Shown here: positions 7,958 to 15,272 of the stretch, piece after piece
How positions within the stretch are numbered: position 1 is the first letter of the stretch
Layout: each line of letters begins with the position of its first letter
Source of the DNA: Rubrobacter sp.
Lineage (GTDB): Bacteria > Actinomycetota > Rubrobacteria > Rubrobacterales > Rubrobacteraceae
Assembly: GCA_013695335.1 (NCBI GenBank)
Contig: JACDAR010000158.1
Coordinates: 1-27,424 of the forward strand
Direction of reading: 5' to 3'
Length of the DNA stretch: 27,424 bases
The notes under the pieces: model-generated
What the model saw: the letters and a program-made list of their open reading frames with translations, nothing else
Told to the model about the DNA's origin: nothing
The model's database searches: none
Translations under genes and position numbers: made by a program

Positions 7958-9130
7958 GACGCCAAGGCTCCTGCGGCTGTCGAGAAGAACCCCGAGCACT
8001 ATGAAAGCAGGGAAAGCCACGAGGGCGTAGCGCGGGAAGCCCATCAGCGGGTTCTGTTCCGGACCAAAGATCACGGCCGGAGCGACGAGCAGGAAAGAGT
8101 ACGCTGTCAGATCCAAGGGCAAGACCCGGAGACCGGCGATCAGCACCGCCACGAAGATGCCGAGGAGCGCGAGGTCGAAGGCATTCTGCGCGGCGGATGC
8201 CCTATCCGCGAGGTTCCCCAGCGTCGGGTCGGCGAAGAGCCCAGGTCCGAAAAGTCGGGCGACGCCCTCACCCGACTCCCTGAAGATGTTGTTTACGAGG
8301 TCGAGCGGGCCGATGTTCCCCCGCCCCCACCGCGACTGTTCCGTATAAAAGAGCAGCGGGTTCCCGAACCGCGCCCAAAGGTACGCCATGTAAAGTAGCA
8401 GCCCTGAAGGCGCGAGGCCCAGGTACACCACCCGCCATCCGTAGCGGTCACGGTCCCTGAACCACTCGTATGCGAGCGGTAGGATCAGGAATACTCCGAC
8501 GTTTCGGGTTGCAGTAGCGAGTCCCGCGAGAACGCAGGCAAGCAGGAGATCCCGCCTCACCCGCAGAGCCCACAGGGATCCCGCAGACAACGCAAGGAAC
8601 AGGCTCTCGGTGTACGCAGCGTTGAGGAAGAACGTCGCGGGAAAGAAAGCAAGGACGAGCACGGCTCCCCTCGCCGCCCGCGGTCCCCACCCGTGTTCGG
8701 AGATCCGGTAGACGAAATACATGGCGAAAGGCAGGCAAAGGAGGGATAGGATCACACCCCAAAGCGAAAGCGCACCGGGCGAGATCGGCCCCCCAAACAG
8801 CCCGGCGAACGACCTCACCAGAATCGGATAAAGCGGGAAGAACGCGGGTGAAACGTTGTCAGGGGGCTGCATGTATCCACTCGCGGCCAGCCCCACGTAG
8901 TGTTCCCCGTCCCAGTGCGCCCAGATGTTGAAAGTCCCGAGCGGTTTGTCCGAGGTGAACTTGTGAAAGATCCCGACCGGGATGTTCTGCGCGAACCATG
9001 TCCCGGCCACGAGATAGAAGAGACGGCTCACCGCGAACACGGCCAGCACGAACCCGAGAACCCGTCCAAGGCTCTCTTTCTTCAGCTTATCTGGGCCGGG
9101 CTGTTCCTGGCGGTAATCTCCACTGTCCAT
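7886..9130 (-). CDS. PIG-V-like mannosyltransferase (GT-C fold, GT76-type membrane protein)
   Basis: This 414-residue polytopic membrane protein resembles bacterial relatives of eukaryotic PIG-V, which transfer mannose from a polyprenyl-phosphate donor. Visible hallmarks are a first hydrophobic segment (about 24-42), the acidic loop motif HWDGEHY at residues 72-78 and AFFPLYP at 96-102. YTESLF at 174-179 and ATRNVGV follow, with about nine or ten further hydrophobic segments. The Asp of WDGEH in the first extracytoplasmic loop is the expected catalytic position of GT-C enzymes. It begins 11 bases after the stop of the upstream GT-C-like gene, so the two form an operon. Sugar and acceptor are unknown. 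Its last codons are duplicated at 6940-7011. Confidence 0.82.
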   Translation of the reverse strand: MDSGDYRQEQPGPDKLKKESLGRVLGFVLAVFAVSRLFYLVAGTWFAQNIPVGIFHKFTSDKPLGTFNIWAHWDGEHYVGLAASGYMQPPDNVSPAFFPLYPILVRSFAGLFGGPISPGALSLWGVILSLLCLPFAMYFVYRISEHGWGPRAARGAVLVLAFFPATFFLNAAYTESLFLALSAGSLWALRVRRDLLLACVLAGLATATRNVGVFLILPLAYEWFRDRDRYGWRVVYLGLAPSGLLLYMAYLWARFGNPLLFYTEQSRWGRGNIGPLDLVNNIFRESGEGVARLFGPGLFADPTLGNLADRASAAQNAFDLALLGIFVAVLIAGLRVLPLDLTAYSFLLVAPAVIFGPEQNPLMGFPRYALVAFPAFIVLGVLLDSRRSLGVWLGLSAAFSLVLCAMFVSWRFVA

Positions 9131-9141
9131 CGCGGGGCATT

Positions 9142-11250
9142 TTACTCCGCAGCCGCGTGCCTCGTGACTATGAGGACGTCCCCGTTCTCGAATGCCGTGC
9201 GATAGAGGTCTGGCCGCCTGTCGAAGAGCCGCCAGTAATCCAGCGTCGCCCGATCCGGCATGTCCTTGTACAGGACCACGTACCTGACCTCGTATTTCTG
9301 GAGGAGATGGAGGGTGCGCCCGCCTTCCGGGTTGTTCATCACCCAGAGCACATCCTTCAGGGGCTGCTTCCCCGTGGGTGGCAGGTCTCTCGGGTGTTCC
9401 ACCTGGTACTCAGCGAAGGACTGGAGACCGGGATAGTGGCCCATCGCGAGCATCATGCGGCTCGGCACCTGGTTGGCGTGGGGGCTGACCATGATGTTCC
9501 CGCCTGTGTTGTGCTTCTCCAGCCACTCCCCGGCCCCTGCGATGCCCGGCGTCATGGTCATCTGGACGCTTGGCCTGCTGGCGCTCTCCAGGCTCTGCAA
9601 CTCCTGAAGCCCGACTATCGTGGCCGAGGCAAGCACGGAAAGGGAGGCAGCGAAAACAGCCACGGCCCTGCGCGGTCCCAGAGAGCGAATTATCGCTATG
9701 AAAGCGAAAGCCCCCAATAGCGCCAACGGCACGCCGAGGTCACGCCCGAAGCGTTGCGGGAATCCGGTCATGGATAAGCGGCTACCCAGGAAGATGATAA
9801 CGGGCCACAGGATCAGGATTATGTAAGCCAGCTTCTGGGAAGTTCCATCCCGCCCCAGCAATCCGGCCACGAGCAGAAAAACGCCGAGAAGCCCGAGCCA
9901 CGCCACTGGGGGCGAGGTCATCGTGCCAATAAGGAAATCCATGGGGTAGACGGCCTGCGTGCCGACCGCCATCCCCACGGCGTCCCCGGTCGTGCCAGCC
10001 TCTGCCCCATCCACCAATCCGGCGATTGCGCGCGGGAGATCGTAGGTGTCCCAGGCGTATACCACGGCGAGAACCGCGAGCGCCGCGAACGAGGCGAACA
10101 CGAAGAGTCCGGTCCTCCGCTCACGCAGCAGAAGGTATGGCAGCAGGAGCACCGACGCGAGCGCGAGCAACAGCGCCAGGTACATGCTAGCCACGGGATG
10201 GTAGAGCACCACGGAGGAGCCGAGCAGCGCGAGCAAGAGCCCGGATCGCACGGACGGCGAGCCGTACAGCCTGACTAGGGCGGCGACGGCGAGGACGAGG
10301 AGGAACTGCGAAGTTACCAGGTTCGGGTACATGGCGTCGTTGAAGTAGTAATACGTGCCGCCGAGCATGACGGAGAAGGCTGCGGCCGCCACGCCGCATT
10401 CCCAGCCCCAGAGGCGATTCGCCAGCACGTAGAGGGCGATGGCTGGCAGGACCATCAGGGCTGGGCCGAGGACGGGGAAGATCTCCAGCGGGTCGAGGCC
10501 GCTGAAGCGGGAGACCATAGCCGTCATGGTGTGGAATCCTGGGGGGTAGATCAGGTACGGTGAGATCTCACCGCGCGTCATCATCAGGTTCGCCATAACG
10601 GCGTGCGAATAATGGTCAACCCCGCGAATGAAAGGCCAGTCGTGCAGCACAGGCCCCGAGTATCCCCGGAATAGCGCCATGGCGAGGACGATAGCCATCA
10701 AAGCCAGGCTCGCGGAACGCCTCTCCCGCAAGCCGAGGGAATCCGCGATCACACCGCGTTCGATCCCAGCCGGACGCCCGGATGCCACAAGATGCGCCGC
10801 GCCAGCCACGGCGATCAAAACGCCTATGGGGATCATGGCCCACCCGAGCGGCAGGAACCCGAGCGCCGTCACGAGCGCCACAACCAGCCCCGCCGAAAGC
10901 GGAACCAGCACCACCAGCCCGAGCCCGCCAGGCTCTGTTCCTATGAGATCATCGGTCCCCTTCGCCGAACCATAAACTAGATACGCAGCCAGCCCCCCGG
11001 TAAACACTATGAGCGCCGATACCACGGCTACAGGCAGCGTCACGCCCAGCCCGAAGAGCTTCGTGGGTACTAGCACGACGGCTGGCACGAGCGCCAGGGA
11101 GAGCGCTACGGAGTACCCGATCCGTTCAGCCCGATCAGAGGAAGGCACCAGCAACATGGACCAGAACCAGCCAGGCGCGACGCCAGCGATGAACGCCGCG
11201 GCAAGCGCACGCAACAGATCAGGAAGCACGTCCGCCACCGTCGTTTCCAT
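9142..11250 (-). CDS. Polytopic membrane protein, GT-C-like (paralogue of the gene at 19968-22124)
   Basis: This 702-residue protein has about 14 hydrophobic segments over residues 1-560 and then a soluble, probably extracytoplasmic, C-terminal domain (about 570-700). The loop FIRGVDHYSHAVM, followed by IYPPGFH, resembles the acidic first-loop arrangement of GT-C lipid-linked glycosyltransferases; this is inference from architecture. It is clearly paralogous to the 718-residue protein at 19968-22124: both open with GVAPGWFW and PSSDRAER, and both close with HNTGGNI, MLAMG, RYVVLYK and RPDLY motifs. No strong ribosome-binding site precedes ATG 11250. The divergent region upstream carries an 11-bp-periodic repeat array. 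Confidence 0.75.
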   Translation of the reverse strand: METTVADVLPDLLRALAAAFIAGVAPGWFWSMLLVPSSDRAERIGYSVALSLALVPAVVLVPTKLFGLGVTLPVAVVSALIVFTGGLAAYLVYGSAKGTDDLIGTEPGGLGLVVLVPLSAGLVVALVTALGFLPLGWAMIPIGVLIAVAGAAHLVASGRPAGIERGVIADSLGLRERRSASLALMAIVLAMALFRGYSGPVLHDWPFIRGVDHYSHAVMANLMMTRGEISPYLIYPPGFHTMTAMVSRFSGLDPLEIFPVLGPALMVLPAIALYVLANRLWGWECGVAAAAFSVMLGGTYYYFNDAMYPNLVTSQFLLVLAVAALVRLYGSPSVRSGLLLALLGSSVVLYHPVASMYLALLLALASVLLLPYLLLRERRTGLFVFASFAALAVLAVVYAWDTYDLPRAIAGLVDGAEAGTTGDAVGMAVGTQAVYPMDFLIGTMTSPPVAWLGLLGVFLLVAGLLGRDGTSQKLAYIILILWPVIIFLGSRLSMTGFPQRFGRDLGVPLALLGAFAFIAIIRSLGPRRAVAVFAASLSVLASATIVGLQELQSLESASRPSVQMTMTPGIAGAGEWLEKHNTGGNIMVSPHANQVPSRMMLAMGHYPGLQSFAEYQVEHPRDLPPTGKQPLKDVLWVMNNPEGGRTLHLLQKYEVRYVVLYKDMPDRATLDYWRLFDRRPDLYRTAFENGDVLIVTRHAAAE

Positions 11251-11332
11251 CTTTGTCGAGGGCCTGCGGCACGCGGATAACTTACGACACGTTCAGGCGG
11301 CATCGCCAGCCCAAAACCCTCCAAAACGCGCA

Positions 11333-11376
11333 TTGAACGAAGTTTTTACAATGCTTTAATTTTCATTTAACGGTAG
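11333..11376 (+). promoter_or_regulatory. Four 11-bp-spaced direct repeats (PhoP/OmpR-type box), site 1
   Basis: Hexamers TTGAAC (11333), TTTTAC (11344), TTTAAT (11355) and TTTAAC (11366) follow one another at an exact 11-bp period. A -10-like TACAAT lies at 11383-11388, starting 17 bp after the start of the last box, so the array occupies the -35 region. That is the standard position for an OmpR-family activator. The hexamers resemble Bacillus PhoP sites (TTAACA repeats). The site lies between the divergent GT-C-like gene and the GT2 gene; the -10 points to the GT2 gene. Confidence 0.6.
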
Positions 11377-11378
11377 AT

Positions 11379-11423
11379 CCTCTACAATCGCGCCTGGTGA
11401 ACGTGGGTTCATCTTTGTAGAGG
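11379..11423 (+). promoter_or_regulatory. Promoter -10 and nested inverted repeats in the GT2 leader
   Basis: A perfect 9-bp inverted repeat (CCTCTACAA at 11379-11387, TTGTAGAGG at 11415-11423) encloses a smaller hairpin (TGAAC-GTGG-GTTCA, 11398-11411). The left outer arm overlaps the -10 TACAAT, so the outer repeat may be an operator rather than RNA structure, whereas the inner hairpin would be in the 5' leader. Confidence 0.4.
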
Positions 11424-11450
11424 TTTGATCTTCGAGAAGGGGTGCCGTAT

Positions 11451-11567
11451 ATGAAGGTAATGACGTCGGATTGGGATGGCTACCGTGGCTCGCCTACCTC
11501 ACTACACCTCTCTGATAGAGTTATCCAGAGGGGCGACAGTGCCTCCGACCAGCCTTCTAACAGCTAG
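11451..11567 (+). CDS. Possible 38-residue leader peptide before the GT2 gene
   Basis: A short frame runs from ATG 11451 to TAG 11565-11567, ending 9 bases before the ATG of the GT2 gene. AGAAGGGG lies about 9 bases before its start, which is a good ribosome-binding site. The peptide (starting MKVMTSDWDGYRGS) matches nothing I know. Its position suggests a coupled leader ORF, but it could be chance. Confidence 0.3.
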   Translation: MKVMTSDWDGYRGSPTSLHLSDRVIQRGDSASDQPSNS

Positions 11568-11576
11568 GACAAGGTA

Positions 11577-12626
11577 ATGATTGCTGACCACATAAGCATA
11601 GCTGGCGTCGTCATAGCCGCGCTCTTCGCGACATACGGTATCTTCAGGTATCAGAAGGGCGGGAGTCGGTTCGACCTGCTCCTCTCCCTCGCCATCGCCC
11701 TCGGCGTGATGTTGGTTTCGGTGGTGCCCCAGATATTCGAGCCCGTGAGCCAGCTCCTCGGCCTGAAAAATCGCGCCTTTGCCCTGCTCGGGCTGGCGAC
11801 CCTCTTGCTCTTCGCCCTCTTCCTGAACCTGCTTAACAGGGTGAGAGAGGCTGGACGGCGCAGCGGCGAGATCGTCACGGGCCTCGCGGTCAGGGACTAC
11901 ACGGATAATTACCTCTCCCACGAGGAGAAGGTAGAGGGACACGAAGGTGAGATCCTGATAATCGTGCCTGCCTACGACGAGGAGGGCGGCATCAAGGACG
12001 TTCTCCGCCGCATCCCGAAAGAGGTACTCGGACACGAGATCAAAACCGTAGTCGTTGACGACGGCTCCAAGGACGCGACGGCTGCCGTCGCCAGGGAAGA
12101 AGGCGTGCCAGTCGTGACCCACGTCGTGAACCGGGGCCAGGGCGACGCCCTTCGCACAGGCTTCGCCATCGCGCAGGCAGAGCGTTCGCTCGCCGTCGTC
12201 AACCTCGACGCCGACGGGCAGTACAAGCCGGAGGAATTGGACAGGCTCGTCGAACCCATAATCCAGGGGGAAGCGGACTTCGTGCTCGGGAGTCGCTTTC
12301 TCGGCTTCTACGAGGAGACGGGCACTGTAAGGCACGTCGGGGTCGTGTTCTTCTCGCGCATGATCACGCTTCTCACAGGCGTAAAGGTCTCTGATTGCAC
12401 TAACGGCTACCGCGCCATAAGGGTCTCTGAACTACACAAGATGGACCTGCGGGAAGACCGCTTCAACGCCAACGAGATCACACTGGAAGCCCTCAGGAAC
12501 AAGCTGCGCTTCCACCAGGTCCCAGTCTCCATGATGAGCCGCGCCGCTGGCGAGACCAAGAAGCCCCCGAGGCTGGCCTACCCGCTTGGCGTGTTCCGGG
12601 TCATCATCTCGACCTGGCTGAGGTAG
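11577..12626 (+). CDS. DUF2304-GT2 fusion: membrane-anchored family 2 glycosyltransferase
   Basis: This 349-residue protein has two parts. Residues 1-90 contain three hydrophobic helices (about 5-22, 33-50 and 67-87) with the layout of DUF2304 proteins. Residues 125-349 form a GT-A glycosyltransferase of family 2 like dolichyl-phosphate mannose synthase. It has the nucleotide-binding VVVDDGSKD (161-166), NRGQGDALRTG and the metal-binding DADGQ at 211-215. Such enzymes usually load a sugar onto a polyprenyl phosphate at the cytoplasmic face, giving the donor for GT-C enzymes such as those nearby. DUF2304 and GT2 are often separate neighbouring genes, so the fusion is notable. It lies downstream of the best 11-bp repeat array. 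Confidence 0.88.
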   Translation: MIADHISIAGVVIAALFATYGIFRYQKGGSRFDLLLSLAIALGVMLVSVVPQIFEPVSQLLGLKNRAFALLGLATLLLFALFLNLLNRVREAGRRSGEIVTGLAVRDYTDNYLSHEEKVEGHEGEILIIVPAYDEEGGIKDVLRRIPKEVLGHEIKTVVVDDGSKDATAAVAREEGVPVVTHVVNRGQGDALRTGFAIAQAERSLAVVNLDADGQYKPEELDRLVEPIIQGEADFVLGSRFLGFYEETGTVRHVGVVFFSRMITLLTGVKVSDCTNGYRAIRVSELHKMDLREDRFNANEITLEALRNKLRFHQVPVSMMSRAAGETKKPPRLAYPLGVFRVIISTWLR

Positions 12627-12665
12627 GTTTCAGGCTACAGATAATAGCCGTCAGATAAACGCTGG

Positions 12666-12732
12666 ATCGTACATTCCCAGCGGTTTTTCTTCCCGTACGA
12701 TAGCTGCGGAGACGGCTGTCCTCATTGGGAAT
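12666..12732 (+). other. Interleaved inverted repeats (possible pseudoknot) upstream of the flippase
   Basis: ATCGTAC (12666-12672) can pair with GTACGAT (12695-12701). ATTCCCA (12673-12679) can pair with TGGGAAT (12726-12732). The two stems interleave, as in an H-type pseudoknot, in the 140-base gap between the GT2 and flippase genes. They may instead be unrelated operator halves. Confidence 0.25.
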
Positions 12733-12766
12733 ACACTTCGTCCGGTGAGAGAGAGACTGACACCCA

Positions 12767-14038
12767 ATGTCCGCTAGCCAGGGGGCGGGAAAGGGGAGCC
12801 TGTACATCGGGCTCTCTTTCGTGGGGGCAGGCGCGCTGACTTTCGCTTTTCAGGGCATCTCCATGCGCGCCCTCGGCGGGCCTGCTGGCTACGCGCCGGT
12901 CGCGTTGTTGTGGAACGCAACGTTTCTCGTTGTGCAGGTTCTTTGGGTGGCAGCGACCCAAACCCTCGGGCGCCACGTGGCCGAGCGGGAGGCGCGAAAC
13001 GAAGACTGGAGCCCGGTCGTGTCTTCGGTGATGCGCTGGCAAGGTGGACTGCTCGTTCTGTTCTTGCTCGTGGCGTTGCTCCTCTCGCCGCTGCTGACAA
13101 CCTGGGTTTTCGAAGACCCCCGGCTCACGGTAGCTTTCGTGGCGGCGGTGGCCCTGTATGCGCCGGAGTATTTCAGGCGCGGCATCTTCAACGGGCATCG
13201 CCAGAGCACCAGGATGGGGGCACAGATCCTGGCCGAAGCATCCAGCAGGGTGGTCATCGCGGCAGGGCTTCTATTCGCCGGGCTTGGCGTGGCCGGGCCT
13301 GCGCTCGCCATCATGCTCGCCCCGATTATCGGGGTGCTTGCCGTTCGTCCGGCGCGGGTTCCGAAGCCATCCAGGCAGGGGGAGCCGTTCTCAGCGGGGA
13401 AGGCTTTGCGGTTCGCTGCGCCCGTGCTGGCTTGTATGGCTTGCGCCCAGACGTTGGCGAGCGGCGGTGTGATCCTGGTCGGTTTGTTGGGCGGGACAGG
13501 GGCGCAGGTCGGGTTGTTCGGGGCTGCCCTGATCTTCACGCGCATCCCACAGTATGTTCTGAGCCCGGTGATCGGGGCTCTCCTCCCCCACGCCAGCCGT
13601 GCGCTCTCCCTCGGTGGACAACGCTCCCTCGACCGCTTCGTGATCCGCGCCGTCGGGGTGGTCGGCGTGGCCGGTATCGTCATGGTTGGCGGAGCCTGGA
13701 CCTTAGGTGAATGGGGATTGAAATTATTCGGTGGCTCGCGTTTCGAGGCAGAGGCTGGTCTGCTGGCGGCGCTGGCGGCCCTCGCGGCTTTCTACCTTCT
13801 GACCGATACGCTGGCCCAGGCGCTGTTCGCACTCGGGAGGTCCCGGCTCGCCGCCGTGGGATGGGGGATCGGGCTCGTGTCTGCCGCGATCTGCCTGCCC
13901 CTGATCTCGCTGGACGTGACGGAGAAGGTAGCCTACTCGCTGGTCATCGGCGCGTTCGCCGCCGCGCTGGCGCAGGTGGTCTTCTATCTGGCGGCCAGGA
14001 ACCGCCCGTACTCCGTTATGGGCTCCCCGGGTCCATGA
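12767..14038 (+). CDS. Oligosaccharide/polysaccharide flippase (MOP superfamily, Wzx-like)
   Basis: This 423-residue protein is hydrophobic throughout, with about 12 predicted membrane helices. Its N-terminal pattern SLYIGLSFVGAGALTFAFQG, then RALGGPAGYAPVALLW, is typical of the polysaccharide-biosynthesis branch of MOP exporters. These move lipid-linked glycans across the cytoplasmic membrane. It follows the GT2 gene on the same strand after 140 bases, so it may be in the same transcript or have its own promoter. GAGAGAG about 10 bases upstream of ATG 12767 can serve as ribosome-binding site. Its 3' end overlaps the converging epimerase gene by 23 bp. The lipid-linked substrate is unknown. 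Confidence 0.85.
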   Translation: MSASQGAGKGSLYIGLSFVGAGALTFAFQGISMRALGGPAGYAPVALLWNATFLVVQVLWVAATQTLGRHVAEREARNEDWSPVVSSVMRWQGGLLVLFLLVALLLSPLLTTWVFEDPRLTVAFVAAVALYAPEYFRRGIFNGHRQSTRMGAQILAEASSRVVIAAGLLFAGLGVAGPALAIMLAPIIGVLAVRPARVPKPSRQGEPFSAGKALRFAAPVLACMACAQTLASGGVILVGLLGGTGAQVGLFGAALIFTRIPQYVLSPVIGALLPHASRALSLGGQRSLDRFVIRAVGVVGVAGIVMVGGAWTLGEWGLKLFGGSRFEAEAGLLAALAALAAFYLLTDTLAQALFALGRSRLAAVGWGIGLVSAAICLPLISLDVTEKVAYSLVIGAFAAALAQVVFYLAARNRPYSVMGSPGP

Positions 14039-15008
14039 ACCACTCGACGGTGCGGCTGAGACCTTCGTCGAGGGCGACCTGGGTTCGCCAGCCGAGCAGG
14101 CGGTCAGCCTTGGAGGTGTCCGAGTAATTGCGCTGCACGTCTCCGAGGCGCGGGGCGGTCTGGCGCACCTCCACGTCTTTCATGCCTGCTGACGCGAGGA
14201 CGGGGAGGAGTTTGTCTATAAGCTCCTGCACTGACGTCTCGGAGCTGGTGGCGATCTGGAACACCTCGCCGCCGACGTTCTCCACGGTGGCCGCTAGTTT
14301 TATGGCGCGGATGAGATCCCCTATGTATATGAAGTCCCGCGTCTGGGTTCCGTCGCCGTAGATCTCGAGCGTCTCCCCGTCCATGGCCCGCTTGATGAAC
14401 CTGGCGACCGCGCTGTTCTTGTGCCCGGAAAGCGGCCCGTAGACGTTTCCGAAGCGCAGCGCGACGGTCTCGACGCCGAAGGTCCGGTAGTAGGCCGAGC
14501 AATATCCTTCGCCAGCCAGTTTGCTAGATCCGTATGGTGACACGGGATGCGAAGCCAGCTCTTCGTGCAACGGGGGCTCGACCTCCCCCACCGCGGCCCC
14601 GCTCGAAGCGAACACGAACCGCTTCACGTCAGCGTGCCTGGCTGCCTCCAGGTAGTTGAGCACCCCGATGACGTTGGACATGCAATCCTTGCGCGGGTCT
14701 TCGACGGAGGGTGCGACCCCCGTGTTGGCGGCGAGGTGGACTATCACGTCAGTCCCCTCCGCAGCCCGCAGCGCCAGCCCTTCGTCGAGAATATCCCCGG
14801 CGATCAGCTCGACATCCGCATCCACGGACCCCATCGGCCCGACTTCCTCGGCCTGCGTCTCGGCGAACTGGCCCGCAGATGCGAGATCCTCGCGCGTCCC
14901 GACCGTCAGGTTGTCGATGATGCGCACAGAATGCCCACCCTCGTCCAGCAGCGACCTGATGAACGAAGTTCCCAGAAAACCGCATCCGCCAGTGACCAGC
15001 CAGTTCAT
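14016..15008 (-). CDS. NAD-dependent sugar-nucleotide epimerase/dehydratase (extended SDR)
   Basis: This 330-residue extended short-chain dehydrogenase has the Rossmann motif TGGCGFLG at residues 6-13 and the catalytic YGSSK (Tyr159, Lys163). ASSGAAVGE supplies the catalytic Ser region, and RFGNVYGP and DGTQTRDFIYIGD match family substrate-binding segments. These are hallmarks of UDP-glucose 4-epimerase-like and related enzymes that act on UDP- or dTDP-sugars; the exact sugar cannot be told. It would supply an activated sugar to the neighbouring glycosyltransferases. It converges on the flippase (23-bp tail overlap) and diverges from the DUF2723 gene, sharing with it the 264-bp region that holds repeat site 2. 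Confidence 0.88.
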   Translation of the reverse strand: MNWLVTGGCGFLGTSFIRSLLDEGGHSVRIIDNLTVGTREDLASAGQFAETQAEEVGPMGSVDADVELIAGDILDEGLALRAAEGTDVIVHLAANTGVAPSVEDPRKDCMSNVIGVLNYLEAARHADVKRFVFASSGAAVGEVEPPLHEELASHPVSPYGSSKLAGEGYCSAYYRTFGVETVALRFGNVYGPLSGHKNSAVARFIKRAMDGETLEIYGDGTQTRDFIYIGDLIRAIKLAATVENVGGEVFQIATSSETSVQELIDKLLPVLASAGMKDVEVRQTAPRLGDVQRNYSDTSKADRLLGWRTQVALDEGLSRTVEWFMDPGSP

Positions 15009-15070
15009 ACGAATCTCCCTGCTGAACCCTGGCGAATATCACGTATCGGCATCGCGACGACCTCCTTCTC

Positions 15071-15103
15071 GCGGCCTCTTTACCGCCATCAAGGCGGGGC
15101 CGC
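15071..15103. repeat. Nested inverted repeat in the divergent region
   Basis: The outer arms are GCGGCC (15071-15076) and GGCCGC (15098-15103). The inner arms are CCGCC (15083-15087) and GGCGG (15093-15097) with a 5-base loop. On the reverse strand it would be a leader hairpin of the epimerase transcript, about 60 bases before the start. No T-run follows. Confidence 0.4.
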
Positions 15104-15188
15104 ATCATGTGAAATCAACCCGGTAAAGCATAACCTCCGGGCCGCTGGTTTTGTACCAGGACACCATGCCGCGGCCCATGTCCGTGCG

Positions 15189-15238
15189 TTTAACAGATAT
15201 TTAATCCCGCGCTCACGCTCGTTTAACAATGATTCATG
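15189..15238 (+). promoter_or_regulatory. 11-bp-spaced direct repeats (PhoP/OmpR-type box), site 2
   Basis: TTTAAC (15189), TTTAAT (15200), the deviant GCTCAC (15211), TTTAAC (15222) and the weak TTCATG (15233) follow an exact 11-bp period. The first 17 bases (GCGTTTAACAGATATTT) match site 3 in 16 of 17 positions. The array ends about 35 bp before the DUF2723 ATG. TAGTAT at 15256-15261 could be the -10 of a nearly leaderless transcript. Confidence 0.5.
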
Positions 15239-15272
15239 CGAATCTCGGGGTTGGATAGTATCTTTTCCAGTC

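Noticed and set aside
11366..11371. TTTAAC as an ordinary -35 element.
   Set aside because: Its start is only 17 bp from the -10 start (11-bp gap), far too close for a -35, and it is one of four phased repeats, so a regulator site explains it better.
11502..12335. Reverse-strand open frame of 277 codons opposite the GT2 gene.
   Set aside because: No family features; a shadow of the high-GC forward gene.
14547..15272. Upstream extension of the DUF2723 reading frame, 242 extra residues.
   Set aside because: It lies antisense to the well-supported epimerase gene and across the shared regulatory region; the protein family begins near the first hydrophobic helix, after 15273.
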